A DNA stretch of 42,047 nt from Halobacteriales archaeon QH_10_67_22. GTDB lineage: Archaea; Halobacteriota; Halobacteria; Halobacteriales; Haloarculaceae. Below, in pieces: positions 15,153 to 23,267 of this stretch. The position numbers were made by a program, and so were the translations under genes. Location: positions 3,170 through 45,216 of the forward strand of contig PXQN01000040.1 in the NCBI GenBank assembly GCA_003021305.1, read 5' to 3'. Every line of letters begins with the position of its first letter. Within the stretch, counting starts at the first letter, position 1. The notes beneath the pieces were generated by a model. That model was not told the DNA's origin. It saw only the letters and a list, made by a program, of their open reading frames with translations, and searched no databases.

Positions 15153-15364
15153 TACTGGCCGTTAGAGTCGCCAGGGCAAATGAATTGTGGGTGACGCACG
15201 AGCGCCGCCCAACCCCCCGTCGCGCCGTCGAACTCGTTCCCGGCGACCGGGCGGGCCGACAGAACACACGGGCACCACGGGAGTGCCCGACGCCGGGGCC
15301 ACCCTGCGGGGACGGCAGGCGGGCCTGGTCCCGTCCGGACGACCCGACCGCCGTTCGCCGACAC

Positions 15365-15372
15365 AATTATAT
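15365..15372 (+). promoter_or_regulatory. Probable TATA box of the HalX response regulator
   Basis: AATTATAT lies 27-34 bases before the ATG at 15399, in otherwise GC-rich DNA. It supports this start and a leaderless transcript. Confidence 0.55.
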
Positions 15373-15398
15373 GCGGTTTGCATCAACGGAGAAGTGTG

Positions 15399-15965
15399 AT
15401 GGATTCGAGCGCGGACCCGAGCGTGCTCGTCGTTGACGACGAGGCCGACGTCGCCGACGTGTACGCGTTGCGGTTGCGCGACAACTACGATATAGAGACG
15501 GCCTACGGCGGCCAGGAGGCGCTCGACCGGGTCGCCGACGACGTGGACGTGGTGTTGCTCGACAGACGGATGCCGGGCGTCTCCGGGGACGAGGTGCTGA
15601 ACGAGATCCGCGACCGGGGACTGGACTGTCGGGTCATCATGATCACCGCTGTCGACCCGGACTTCGACATCGTCGAGATGCCGTTCGACGACTACCTCAA
15701 CAAGCCCGTCGAGAAACGGGACCTCGTGACCGCGATCGAACAGCAACTGATCGCCAGGCGCTACGACGAACGGCTCACCGAGTACCTGGAGGTCACGTCG
15801 AAACTCGGACTCCTGGAGGCCGAGAAGACCGAGCGCGAACTGGCCGAGAACGAGGACGTCGAACGCCTCCGGGAGCGCGCCGAGGAGTTGGAGACGGTGC
15901 TCGACGACATTCTCGACGACTTCGAGGACGCCAAAACCGCGTTCATCGAGGTCGAACGCGAGTGA
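15399..15965 (+). CDS. HalX-domain response regulator
   Basis: A 188-residue cytoplasmic two-component response regulator. Residues 1-115 form a receiver domain with the acidic pair in VVDDEADVADVYALRLR, the phospho-acceptor D55 (VVLLDRRMPG), T83 and K102 (YLNKPVEKRD). The C-terminal part (RYDERLTEYLEVTSKLGLLE onward) is the helical, coiled-coil HalX domain restricted to haloarchaea. It has no DNA-binding domain of known type, and the partner kinase is not in the window. ATG 15399 is supported by the TATA box. It converges on the CAP protein gene with no gap. Confidence 0.93.
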   Translation: MDSSADPSVLVVDDEADVADVYALRLRDNYDIETAYGGQEALDRVADDVDVVLLDRRMPGVSGDEVLNEIRDRGLDCRVIMITAVDPDFDIVEMPFDDYLNKPVEKRDLVTAIEQQLIARRYDERLTEYLEVTSKLGLLEAEKTERELAENEDVERLRERAEELETVLDDILDDFEDAKTAFIEVERE

Positions 15966-16790
15966 TCAACAGAGGTTCGCGGTCGCGTACACTTCCCCGT
16001 ACTGAGTCACTTCCACGCCAACGCCGACCCGGCTGGCGTTGACGAACGTGAGCCGCTCGGGGTAGCGCGGATACGTCGTGTTGAACCACTGGTCGACGAC
16101 CGCGTCCGCGGCGTCCTCGTCGGTCCCGATGAACCGGGTGTCATTGACGACCTCGGTCTCGCGACCGGCGGCGGTGCGTCCGATCATCTCGAAGCCGTTC
16201 TCACTGACTTCGATGCCGTTGTTGTCCGGGCTCGCGAACCCGTCCTCACCGGGTCGTTTCCACTTGCAGACCTGGTACAGGTCGTTTTGCCGGTAGCGGT
16301 CCGCGCTCGTTGTCCCGTTGATGACGTGGGTGAGGTTACCCCGGCGCGCCATCGACGTGCTGTGTGCGCGCGCCATCTCGTTCAGCTCGGCCACCGTCGA
16401 GCCGTTGTGGCTGAGACGGTCGAGTCCCTGTCTCTCGCGGCGGTCGTTGATCTCGTCGGCGATCAGGGTCTCGATGTTCGTCTCGTTGAAGTCGCTGGGG
16501 TCGGGCTTCGGGGTCGCCGTCGGCGTCGGAACCGGCGTCGCCGTCGGGGTCGCCGTCGCCGTCGCAGTCGGCGTCGTCGGCGTCACAGTGGCGTTGGGCG
16601 TCTCCGGCCCCGGCGACGGGAGCGGCGTCGCGTCGGCCGCCGTCGCCGTCGACCCACCTCCACCCCCGGTACTGCCGGCGCCACCGCCGTCACCGCCGCC
16701 AGTGAGGACGAGAGCGGCGACCCCGCCCATCACCACCACAGCCACGAGAACGATTCCCCCCACCAAGAGGACTGCTGTCTTGTTGACCAT
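15966..16790 (-). CDS. CAP (SCP/PR1-like) domain protein, membrane-anchored
   Basis: A 274-residue exported protein. An N-terminal membrane anchor ([20 protein letters not shown]) is followed by a Gly/Ser linker and a Thr-Pro-Ala linker ([20 protein letters not shown]) to about residue 100, then a CAP domain: [37 protein letters not shown] and the closing [19 protein letters not shown]. Such domains are extracellular in archaea and bacteria; activity is unclear. Many N-x-S/T sequons suggest N-glycosylation. It is convergent with the HalX gene, sharing no bases. Confidence 0.88.
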   Translation of the reverse strand: MVNKTAVLLVGGIVLVAVVVMGGVAALVLTGGGDGGGAGSTGGGGGSTATAADATPLPSPGPETPNATVTPTTPTATATATPTATPVPTPTATPKPDPSDFNETNIETLIADEINDRRERQGLDRLSHNGSTVAELNEMARAHSTSMARRGNLTHVINGTTSADRYRQNDLYQVCKWKRPGEDGFASPDNNGIEVSENGFEMIGRTAAGRETEVVNDTRFIGTDEDAADAVVDQWFNTTYPRYPERLTFVNASRVGVGVEVTQYGEVYATANLC

Positions 16791-16814
16791 ATCCCCTGGT
16801 CAGTGTGATCCGTG

Positions 16815-17124
16815 TTAATTGTTTTGGGGGGGAGAACGGTTCGAAGCCCGCTGCGCGAGTCCGGACGACGGCTGTGAGACGGGCGGGACCGACGCCCGGT
16901 GTCTTCCACCTGGCCTTCGATGGATGCCCGACGGGCGCCCGTGGTAGGGGGTCCGGCCCATCTCGACGACGTCCGCGACCGGTGCCCGCGTCCGGGTCGA
17001 GAACGCCGTTTATCGCCGACAGCAGCGTCGTCTTGCCCGCGCCGTTGGGCCCGACCAGGCCGACGAACTCGCCACGCTGGGTGCGGTGGCGCTGCTGGGC
17101 CGCCGGAGGAGGGAGTCCTAACAA
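16815..17124 (-). pseudogene. btuD: Fragment of a BtuD-type ABC transporter ATPase
   Basis: Only two parts of a cobalamin/iron-type ABC ATPase remain. The first is [20 protein letters not shown] with [11 protein letters not shown] (Walker A intact, about 16985-17080). The second, in a shifted frame, is [17 protein letters not shown] (from about 16980 down). The N-terminal strand, the Q loop, the signature motif and Walker B are absent, and the 3' end runs into unrelated sequence before a stop at 16815. The two parts meet near 16979-16982. No permease or binding-protein gene is next to it. This is a dead fragment. Confidence 0.8.
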
Positions 17125-17375
17125 TTATCTAACTTTCCGGTGTGTTTTTTCAATTTATGAATACGGTTTCGGCGTATTATATGAGAGGTCACGGTAAACG
17201 GGGTATGGAATACGCGGCGCAGCGACCAGCGGAGAGCGCCAGGGAGCACCTTCGCGAGGCCACTGGACGACAGCCGGTGAGCAGGGCAGGGACGGCTGGT
17301 TTTTCGGGCGTTCTGTAGCGGTGTCGCCGGCCGACGACTGAAAAAGCCCTTAGGTCTCGCCCGACCAGAGGGGGT

Positions 17376-17654
17376 ATGGTCGAGAACGTCATCTGGCCGG
17401 CCACGCTCGACGCCGAGCGGACGCGAGGCGAGGGCCGGCGCGTCTCGCAGGACCTGGCGGTCCCCGACCCCTCGGTCGACGAGATCGCCAAAGCCGTCCA
17501 GCAAGTGGGCTACGACGCCGTCATCGAGCGCGATAAGACCTACCCCCGGGAGTACGAACAGCGGGGTCGGGTCCTCGTCAAGGACGCCGACGACGCGACC
17601 AAGAGCGACCTGCTGGGCGCGGTCGCCGCGTACCTCGGTGCGCTGCGCGAATGA
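17376..17654 (+). CDS. srp19: Signal recognition particle subunit SRP19
   Basis: A 92-residue SRP19 that binds 7S RNA and helps SRP54 assemble for co-translational membrane targeting. It shows the family pattern: N-terminal [20 protein letters not shown], then [20 protein letters not shown], and the [18 protein letters not shown] ending. Start is ATG 17376, with CCCTTAGGTC about 30 bases before it as a possible weak TATA. It overlaps gar1 by four bases (ATGA), an arrangement common in haloarchaea. Confidence 0.95.
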   Translation: MVENVIWPATLDAERTRGEGRRVSQDLAVPDPSVDEIAKAVQQVGYDAVIERDKTYPREYEQRGRVLVKDADDATKSDLLGAVAAYLGALRE

Positions 17655-17878
17655 GACGCGTCGGCGAAGTCGTCCGCGTCGCGGGAGGCGTCGCGGTCGT
17701 CCGGCTCCCCGGCGAGGACCATCCCGGGATCGGTACGACCGTCATCGACGAGCAACTGGACGACATCGGCCGGGTTGTCGACGTGTTCGGTCCCGTCGAG
17801 CGGCCGTACGTCGCCGTCTCGCCCGCCGAGGAAGTATACCTCCCGGCGCTGGTCGGGACGGAACTGTACGCGCGGTGA
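17651..17878 (+). CDS. gar1: H/ACA RNP component Gar1
   Basis: A 75-residue Gar1 homologue of the H/ACA ribonucleoprotein that makes pseudouridine in rRNA together with Cbf5, Nop10 and L7Ae. It is a compact beta-barrel: [20 protein letters not shown], then [20 protein letters not shown], then [20 protein letters not shown]. It lacks the Gly/Arg tails of eukaryotic Gar1, as is normal in archaea. Translationally coupled to srp19. Confidence 0.93.
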   Translation: MRRVGEVVRVAGGVAVVRLPGEDHPGIGTTVIDEQLDDIGRVVDVFGPVERPYVAVSPAEEVYLPALVGTELYAR

Positions 17879-18007
17879 ACGCGACGAGCGTCATACGGTC
17901 GTGGGTTCGAGCACGCCAGTCGGGCGGTTCCGTCGCGGACACGCCAGCGTCGTCGTCCACAGTGGGCTGTCGAAACCCTGAAATCGCCGGTCCGCGTGGC
18001 CCGGTAC

Positions 18008-19114
18008 ATGGACCAGCGGACGCGGGCCTACGTCGCCTCGGCCGGTATCGTCGGGATATTCCTCCTCGTCCAGCTGGGGGCGCTCGCGCTGGTCGGGCCG
18101 TTCGACCAGGCGGGGTACCAGGCCGTCGAGGACCCCCAGGACCCGACGAACAGTCTGGCGTACGTGGTCGTGATCCTCGTGGCGACGGGGCTGATGCTGG
18201 CCGTGATCCGGTACGGCGTCGACTGGCTGTTGCGCGTCGTCCTGGTCGGGGCCGGCGCGTACATCGGCCTGTTCGTCTTCCGGATCCTCGTGCCGCCGGT
18301 CGTCACCGTGCCGGTCGCCGGCGCCGGGGTGAACCTGCTGGCATGGGCGTTGGCCGGCGTGCTCGGGGTCGTCCTGTGGGTCTACCCCGAGTGGTACGTC
18401 ATCGACGCCGCCGGGGTCGTGATGGGCGCCGGCGCCGCCGGCCTGTTCGGCATCAGTTTCGGCGTCCTGCCGGCACTCCTCCTGCTGGTCGTGCTCGCAG
18501 TCTACGACGCCATCAGCGTCTACGGCACCGAACACATGCTGACGCTGGCCTCCGGCGTGATGGACCTCAAGGTGCCCATCGTCCTCGTCGTCCCCCTCTC
18601 GCTGTCGTACTCGTATCTCGACGCCGATACCCCCGACCCCGTCGCCGAGGACGGCGACGACTCGGACGCCGGAACCGACAGCGTGGTGACGAGAGACCCC
18701 GCTACGGCCGACGGCGGTGAAACGACCGGCACTGGAACTGACGACGCCGAGATGGGTGGCGAAGCCGGGGACGGAACGGACGGGGCGGACGCCGACCCGT
18801 TCGACCGGGACGCGCTGTTCATCGGGCTGGGCGACGCCGTCATCCCGACGGTGCTGGTCGCGAGCGCGGCCTTCTTCGCGGGCGACACCGTACCGGTCGT
18901 GGACCTCCTCCTCCTGAGCGCGCCGCTGCCGGCGCTGACGGCGATGGTCGGCACGTCGGCCGGACTCGTCGCGTTGCTCTGGATGGTGCTCAAGGGGCGG
19001 GCCCACGCCGGCCTGCCTTTATTGAACGGTGGCACCATCGCCGGCTATCTCGTTGGCGCAGTCGCCGGTGGCCTCACGCTCGTCCAGGCGCTCGGGCTCG
19101 GACCGTACGTCTGA
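18008..19114 (+). CDS. Presenilin-like A22 family membrane protease
   Basis: A 368-residue polytopic membrane aspartyl protease. About nine hydrophobic segments are visible. The catalytic Asp are D167 in VLAVYDAISVYG and D276 in FIGLGDAVIP, separated by an acidic Asp/Gly/Thr-rich loop of about 60 residues. The usual PAL motif is matched by LPLLNGGTIAGY near the C-terminus. It cleaves membrane-protein segments; substrates are unknown. Start is ATG 18008; GTG 17996 in frame is an alternative. Its TGA stop (19112-19114) is also the left target duplication of a miniature element. Confidence 0.9.
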   Translation: MDQRTRAYVASAGIVGIFLLVQLGALALVGPFDQAGYQAVEDPQDPTNSLAYVVVILVATGLMLAVIRYGVDWLLRVVLVGAGAYIGLFVFRILVPPVVTVPVAGAGVNLLAWALAGVLGVVLWVYPEWYVIDAAGVVMGAGAAGLFGISFGVLPALLLLVVLAVYDAISVYGTEHMLTLASGVMDLKVPIVLVVPLSLSYSYLDADTPDPVAEDGDDSDAGTDSVVTRDPATADGGETTGTGTDDAEMGGEAGDGTDGADADPFDRDALFIGLGDAVIPTVLVASAAFFAGDTVPVVDLLLLSAPLPALTAMVGTSAGLVALLWMVLKGRAHAGLPLLNGGTIAGYLVGAVAGGLTLVQALGLGPYV

Positions 19115-19221
19115 TACGGTCGTGCGTAATTCTTTTTATGCCCACGAAATAGACGGCCGCCCTCGTGATCCGAAACGCCGATCCAAACCGACACTGCAGA
19201 AATTAGTTACGCACGACCGTA
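19115..19221. mobile_element. Miniature inverted-repeat element, 107 bp, type A
   Basis: A perfect 15-bp terminal inverted repeat: TACGGTCGTGCGTAA at 19115-19129 and its complement at 19207-19221. The flanks are TGA on both sides (19112-19114 and 19222-19224), a 3-bp target duplication. The interior has no coding capacity. The left TGA is the stop codon of the presenilin-like gene. TNA duplications of 3 bp are typical of the IS1031 group of IS5-family elements, so that is the likely class of the mobilising transposase (inference). Confidence 0.85.
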
Positions 19222-19461
19222 TGAAACGGCCGGGCGCCGGTGGTCCACTCGTGTACCGAGCGGTATATATCTCTCATAGCAGTCTTCAACTGGCGCTTTC
19301 GCATATCCGTCCACGCAGGACGACAGTCGCCCCCCGGCAAGCTCTCGACACGATCCACAACTGTCGACGACGGTGTCGTCAGTGAGACGGGACTCGACCG
19401 AGGACGCCCAAACACTCGAACTGTCTGTGGGCCTCTCCGAACAGTCCACCCGGAGTTTCGT

Positions 19462-20460
19462 TTACTGACTGTCGAACGCCTGGCTCGCGGGCAGAAAGTC
19501 GACCGGTTCGCCCAGTCCTCGCTCGCGAGCGCGCTCGAAGAGCAGGTGCGCGGCGGCGACGGTTTCGATGGCGGTGCCGCCGCTGTCGAACAGCGTCACC
19601 TCGTCGTCGCGCGTCCGTCCGGGCGCCTCACCGGCGACCACCGCACCGAGTTCGGCGTGGACGTGGTCGTCGTCGACGAGGCCGGCCTCACGGGCGGCCA
19701 GGAACGCACCGGCGTCCCTGGTGACCCGCGCCCGGAGGTCGGGGACGTACGTCGACCGTGCCACCGTCTCGGCGTCGACCTCGCGTTTCTCGGGGTGGTA
19801 CTGCCCCATGCAGGTGACGTGGGCGCCGTCGGCCAGGTCCTCGCAGTCGAACACCGGCTCGGACGCGGTCGTCGCCGTTATCACCACGTCAGCACCGGTC
19901 ACCGCCGCGCTCGCCGAGGCGACCGCCGACACGTCGGGGGCGAGTTCGTCGTCCATCGCGTCGGCGAACGACTCGCGGTGCTCGCGGGTCGGCGAGTACA
20001 CCCGCACCGACTCGAAATCACGGACCGTGACGGCGGTTCGCAACTGGCCGCGGGCCTGGGAGCCGCTCCCGATCAGCGCCAGGTCGGTCGCGTCGGCGCG
20101 GGCGAGCGCGTCGACGCCGACGGCGCCGGTCGCTCCGGTTTTCAGGGGGTTCATGCTCGCGCCGTCGAACACGGCCAGGGGCGCGCCCGAGTCGGCGTCG
20201 AACAGCGGGAGCACGAAGTGTGCGTCCGCGCTCCCGAAGCCCGCCGAATACATGTACCCGCCCATCGCGCCCGTCTCGGGAAGGATCGCCGTGTAGCCGG
20301 TGAGCATCCCCGGCGGGTCGCTCGTGGTCAGTCGCGTCCGCGGACGGGCAGGCGCGCCCTCGCCGCGCTGACGGTACCCCTCGCGGACGGCATCGACGTA
20401 CTCGGCCGGCGTCGCCAGGCCGGCGACGTCCTCGCTGGTCAGAAACAGTGTCTCGGCCAT
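19462..20460 (-). CDS. Ornithine cyclodeaminase / mu-crystallin family protein
   Basis: A 332-residue NAD(P)-dependent enzyme of the ornithine cyclodeaminase family, which also includes alanine dehydrogenase and related imine reductases. Motifs: PARPRTRLTTSDPPGMLTGY at the N-terminus, VFDGASMNPLKTGATGAVGV, and the dinucleotide-binding LALIGSGSQARGQLRTAV. It ends FLPASQAFDSQ. The exact substrate cannot be assigned. Start is ATG 20460. It is separated from the creatininase gene by 75 bp and on the same strand, so co-transcription is possible. Confidence 0.9.
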   Translation of the reverse strand: MAETLFLTSEDVAGLATPAEYVDAVREGYRQRGEGAPARPRTRLTTSDPPGMLTGYTAILPETGAMGGYMYSAGFGSADAHFVLPLFDADSGAPLAVFDGASMNPLKTGATGAVGVDALARADATDLALIGSGSQARGQLRTAVTVRDFESVRVYSPTREHRESFADAMDDELAPDVSAVASASAAVTGADVVITATTASEPVFDCEDLADGAHVTCMGQYHPEKREVDAETVARSTYVPDLRARVTRDAGAFLAAREAGLVDDDHVHAELGAVVAGEAPGRTRDDEVTLFDSGGTAIETVAAAHLLFERARERGLGEPVDFLPASQAFDSQ

Positions 20461-20535
20461 GCCGGAAATCGGACCCGGACCCGCTTGAACCCACGGGGCT
20501 CGCTCACCGTAGCCCTCCGACTCGCGGAGTCCGGA

Positions 20536-21309
20536 TTAGACGTGCTCTCGGGGCATGAGGTCCTCGTAGGGCTGGTCGTCGAGCCACTCGGCGAGGTTCA
20601 CGAGCTGGTCGCTGGCGGCCGCGAACAGTCGGGCGCCCTTCTCGCGGGTGGCGTCGGTCTGGTCGCCCAGCACCCCGCTCTCGGTGTTATCGATGGCGTC
20701 GTAGAACGTGCGTGCGCCGAACCTGCGGGTGTCCTCGTAGTTCTCGACGTCCCTGATCCCCTCGTCGCAGGCGCGTTCGAACTGGTCCTCGCGGACGAGT
20801 TCGTCGTCGATGTGGAGCATCATCGCCGTCTCCTTGGGGCCGCCGTGGGGACCGTTGTACTCGAAGAGGTCGTCGACCAGCTCGGGGATCGATTCGTTCC
20901 ACATCCACTCGATGGCGTAGGCCGTCCGGTCCTGGTGGAGGCGCCGGCCGACCTCCCGGAGGTGAGCGACGTTGCCGCCGTGGGCGTTGACGAAGACGAC
21001 CCGGTCGATCCCGTGGTAGGTGAGGTTCCGGGTGAGTGACTCGACGTAGTCACGGAAGACGCCCGGTTCGACCCACATCGTCCCGTGGAACTGCCGGTGA
21101 TGGGGGCTGACACCGACGTTTATCGTCGGCGTGCAGAGAAAGCCGGTCCGCCCGGCGGCGTCGCGGGCCAGCGCCTGTGCGATGCGGTGGTCGGTCGATT
21201 CGGGCAGGTGTGGCCCGTGCTGTTCGGTCGACCCCAGCGGAACCAGCGCCAGCGACTCGTCGGCGAAGTACTCGCCGAGTTCCGGCCAGGTCCGGTCTCC
21301 GAGGTACAT
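20536..21309 (-). CDS. Creatininase family amidohydrolase (ArfB-like)
   Basis: A 257-residue metal-dependent amidohydrolase. It has LVPLGSTEQHGPHLPESTDH (metal-binding E and H), SPHHRQFHGTM, VFVNAHGGN and GPHGGPKETAMML. Archaeal members include ArfB, the formamide hydrolase of riboflavin and F420 precursor synthesis, so that is a reasonable guess; other amidase roles remain open. I start at ATG 21309 (MYLGDRTWPEL) because a TATA-like CCTTATC lies at about 21332-21338, the right distance away. A GTG seven codons upstream is possible. Confidence 0.88.
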   Translation of the reverse strand: MYLGDRTWPELGEYFADESLALVPLGSTEQHGPHLPESTDHRIAQALARDAAGRTGFLCTPTINVGVSPHHRQFHGTMWVEPGVFRDYVESLTRNLTYHGIDRVVFVNAHGGNVAHLREVGRRLHQDRTAYAIEWMWNESIPELVDDLFEYNGPHGGPKETAMMLHIDDELVREDQFERACDEGIRDVENYEDTRRFGARTFYDAIDNTESGVLGDQTDATREKGARLFAAASDQLVNLAEWLDDQPYEDLMPREHV

Positions 21310-21368
21310 ACCGGTCGCTGGGACCGACACCCCTTATCGTGACCGGTAGCCCGGGCGGTTGGCCCCGG

Positions 21369-21590
21369 TCAGAGGACGAACGTCACGATCGCGAGCACTA
21401 CGAAGATGATGACGAGCCACTTGGCGATGTCCATGCTGAGCCCGGCGACTCCGCGGGCACCGAGCAGTGCCGCGACGAGCGCAAGCACCAGAAACAGGAC
21501 TGCCAACCCGATCAGACCGTCACCGAACTGGAGCGGAACGGCTTGGAGCGTGGCTGAATGTGCTGTGGTCACTGCGGTTGTAACTCCCAT
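21369..21590 (-). CDS. DUF1328 small membrane protein
   Basis: A 73-residue protein with two membrane segments: [20 protein letters not shown] and [18 protein letters not shown], linked by RGVAGLSMD. This is the typical DUF1328 layout, a small family in bacteria and archaea sometimes linked to stress. The start could be the first ATG (21590) or a shorter form. It stands alone, with a TATA-like stretch (TTTAACAAAG on the - strand, about 21615-21625) upstream. Confidence 0.8.
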   Translation of the reverse strand: MGVTTAVTTAHSATLQAVPLQFGDGLIGLAVLFLVLALVAALLGARGVAGLSMDIAKWLVIIFVVLAIVTFVL

Positions 21591-21707
21591 ATATACGCTC
21601 GGTCGGCCAGCCCCTTTGTTAAAGTAACGCTATCCCTCCGACCGGGTAGATAGGCCGGTCGTACGCCGAACCCGTCAGCGAGCCGTTAGATCGCGGGACT
21701 GTCGTCA

Positions 21708-21787
21708 TAGTGATTATTGTCGGTCTGTTCCGGATCGACCGCACGCAATCGTACGGTCGTACCGGTAAATCGCTACAACAATCACTA
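21708..21787. mobile_element. Miniature inverted-repeat element, 80 bp, type B
   Basis: Ends TAGTGATTATTGT (21708-21720) and ACAACAATCACTA (21775-21787) are inverted repeats with 12 of 13 matches. The flanks are TCA on both sides (21705-21707 and 21788-21790), a TNA-type duplication. The interior is non-coding and contains a small palindrome around CGTACGGTCGTACC. It lies in the intergenic space between the DUF1328 gene and the HExxH gene. Confidence 0.75.
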
Positions 21788-21855
21788 TCAGTCCGTCCGG
21801 TCGGGTAATAGACAACTACGAACCCACGCCGCTCCGGACGAAGTCAGTAAGCTCA

Positions 21856-21963
21856 TACTGTCTGACACAAGTACGTGAACACGCTTGTCGGTGTTTAACC
21901 ATCGAGACGTCTCGTAGACCGCAAACGAAGCATCGAGTGTCGGCTTGCTTATGTCCGACAGTA
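21856..21963. mobile_element. Miniature inverted-repeat element, 108 bp, type C copy 1
   Basis: The left end TACTGTCTGACACAAG and right end CTTATGTCCGACAGTA match as inverted repeats at 14 of 16 positions. The flanks are TCA on both sides (21853-21855, 21964-21966). It has the same length (108 bp) as the copy at 41931, and the first 27 bases differ at only one position. The interior is more divergent. It ends 29 bp before the start codon of the HExxH gene, so it may supply or disturb that promoter. Confidence 0.9.
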
Positions 21964-21992
21964 TCAAGCATCTCTGGCCCACGGGTTAGACA

Positions 21993-22505
21993 ATGGGAGT
22001 CGCGACCCCAGTCGAACTCGTCGCTACGGGTGTCGTCCTCGTCGTGACAGTCGTCGCGGGGACAGTCGTCCACGAACTGTCCCACGCAGTCGCGTTGCAA
22101 GCGTTGCGTGTCCCCTGTACGGTCGTCGCGTTCCCGGACAGCGGGAAAGCGGGGTTCCTCAGCGGCGTGACGGGACGGTGGGCGACGGTGAAACCCACGG
22201 CGAACCGCGACCGCCTCTCGCCGTGGCGACTCCGGGTCGCCGCCCTGACCCCGGTTTGTTTACTCGCCCCGTTCGTCCTCGTCGGCGCAGGCGTCGCCCC
22301 CGACCCCCTGGCGACCGGGAGCCCGCCGGTGGTCGCGGCTACGGCCGGCTGGGTCGGCTGTGCGCTGCCGAGTCCGGCCGACTTCGCGCTCGTGTGGACC
22401 CCCGAGCAGGCGCTGTCGGGACACGACCGGACGGAATCGGAACGCAAGCGTTCCCGTCGCAATGAGGACGCACGCGGCGAACTGACCGCAAAACGTGACG
22501 TGTGA
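21993..22505 (+). CDS. HExxH membrane protein, M50-like, unknown function
   Basis: A 170-residue protein (MGVATPVELVATGVVLVVTV). A first membrane segment leads into VVHELSHAVALQAL, a zinc-protease HExxH motif at about residues 27-31 as in site-2-protease-like or DUF3267 families. A second hydrophobic region (PVCLLAPFVLVGAGV) follows, then a third around VVAATAGWVGCALPSPADFA, and a charged tail. A membrane-embedded metalloprotease is plausible; no PDZ domain is present. The miniature element at 21856-21963 is just upstream. Confidence 0.65.
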   Translation: MGVATPVELVATGVVLVVTVVAGTVVHELSHAVALQALRVPCTVVAFPDSGKAGFLSGVTGRWATVKPTANRDRLSPWRLRVAALTPVCLLAPFVLVGAGVAPDPLATGSPPVVAATAGWVGCALPSPADFALVWTPEQALSGHDRTESERKRSRRNEDARGELTAKRDV

Positions 22506-22548
22506 CGGCAACCGTCAACCGGACCTCAGAACGGTGGACCGTGAGCGG

Positions 22549-22842
22549 TCAGTCGTTGCCGATCATCCGCTGGACGGACTTGCGGATGTTGCTCCCGGGG
22601 TTGGTCAGTTTGCGCAGTTCGTCCCGGACTTTCGCCATCGAGATGTAGTTCGCGAGTGTGAGCAGCGTCGGCGGCCACAGGCCGACGAAGATGCCGCGCT
22701 CGGTGTCGCCCTTGATGTAAAAGTAGTACCACGCCAATCCGATGGACGCGACCGCCGCGATGACCGTCGGGTCACGACTCGACGACCGTGCCGCCGCGCT
22801 AGCCTCGCGTGCTTCCTGTTGTGCCAATGATTTGGACATCAT
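22549..22842 (-). CDS. Small membrane-associated protein, unknown function
   Basis: A 97-residue protein starting MMSKSLAQQEAREASAAARS. An Ala/Ser-rich charged N-terminus is followed by a hydrophobic region (TVIAAVASIGLAWYYFYIKG) and a second one (GIFVGLWPPTLLTLANYIS). The basic end is KVRDELRKLTNPGSNIRKSV. Two membrane helices are likely. It looks like a conserved haloarchaeal protein but I cannot name a family. Monocistronic, convergent with the HExxH gene. Confidence 0.65.
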   Translation of the reverse strand: MMSKSLAQQEAREASAAARSSSRDPTVIAAVASIGLAWYYFYIKGDTERGIFVGLWPPTLLTLANYISMAKVRDELRKLTNPGSNIRKSVQRMIGND

Positions 22843-23033
22843 CGGACACGACGGGTTCGGCCCTCTTTGTTACAGAGTGGGACAAAGCGGTAAGCTCTCC
22901 AAACCGGACGAGAGGGAAGCGAGCGCCGGGCGAGGCAGCTATCCCGACGCGGTCGACGGGCGCGATCGCGGCGTCTAGGGAGTGCTTATCGGGTGCCTGG
23001 TTTTAATACAGCAGCCGAGAGAACTGGGACAGG

Positions 23034-23225
23034 ATGGCGCCATCGCCACCGCAGGACGGGACCGAACCGACCGTGACGCCGCTGGTCAGGGCGACACGCA
23101 CGCAGGCCGAGATCGACCTGCTCCCGCCGTACGGGGACCCGGAAGTGCACATTCCGGGGGAACTGCTCACCTACGCCGTCGTGGGCGGCGTCCTCGTCGG
23201 CGTCCTCGAACGGGTACGGCGGTGA
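23034..23225 (+). CDS. Small hypothetical membrane protein
   Basis: A 63-residue protein (MAPSPPQDGTEPTVTPLVRA) with one C-terminal hydrophobic segment (ELLTYAVVGGVLVGVLERVR). A TATA-like TTTTAATAC lies at about 23000-23008, at a suitable distance for the ATG at 23034. The predicted protein is acidic like its neighbours. No family recognised. Confidence 0.5.
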   Translation: MAPSPPQDGTEPTVTPLVRATRTQAEIDLLPPYGDPEVHIPGELLTYAVVGGVLVGVLERVRR

Positions 23226-23267
23226 CCGGTCACCCCGCTCGGTCGGTCGGCGAGAACTCCGCCCGGA

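Noticed and set aside
17891-17903. TCA followed by TACGGTCGTG, matching the first ten bases of the type A miniature element
   Set aside because: No matching right end follows, and this GC-rich motif is short enough to occur by chance.
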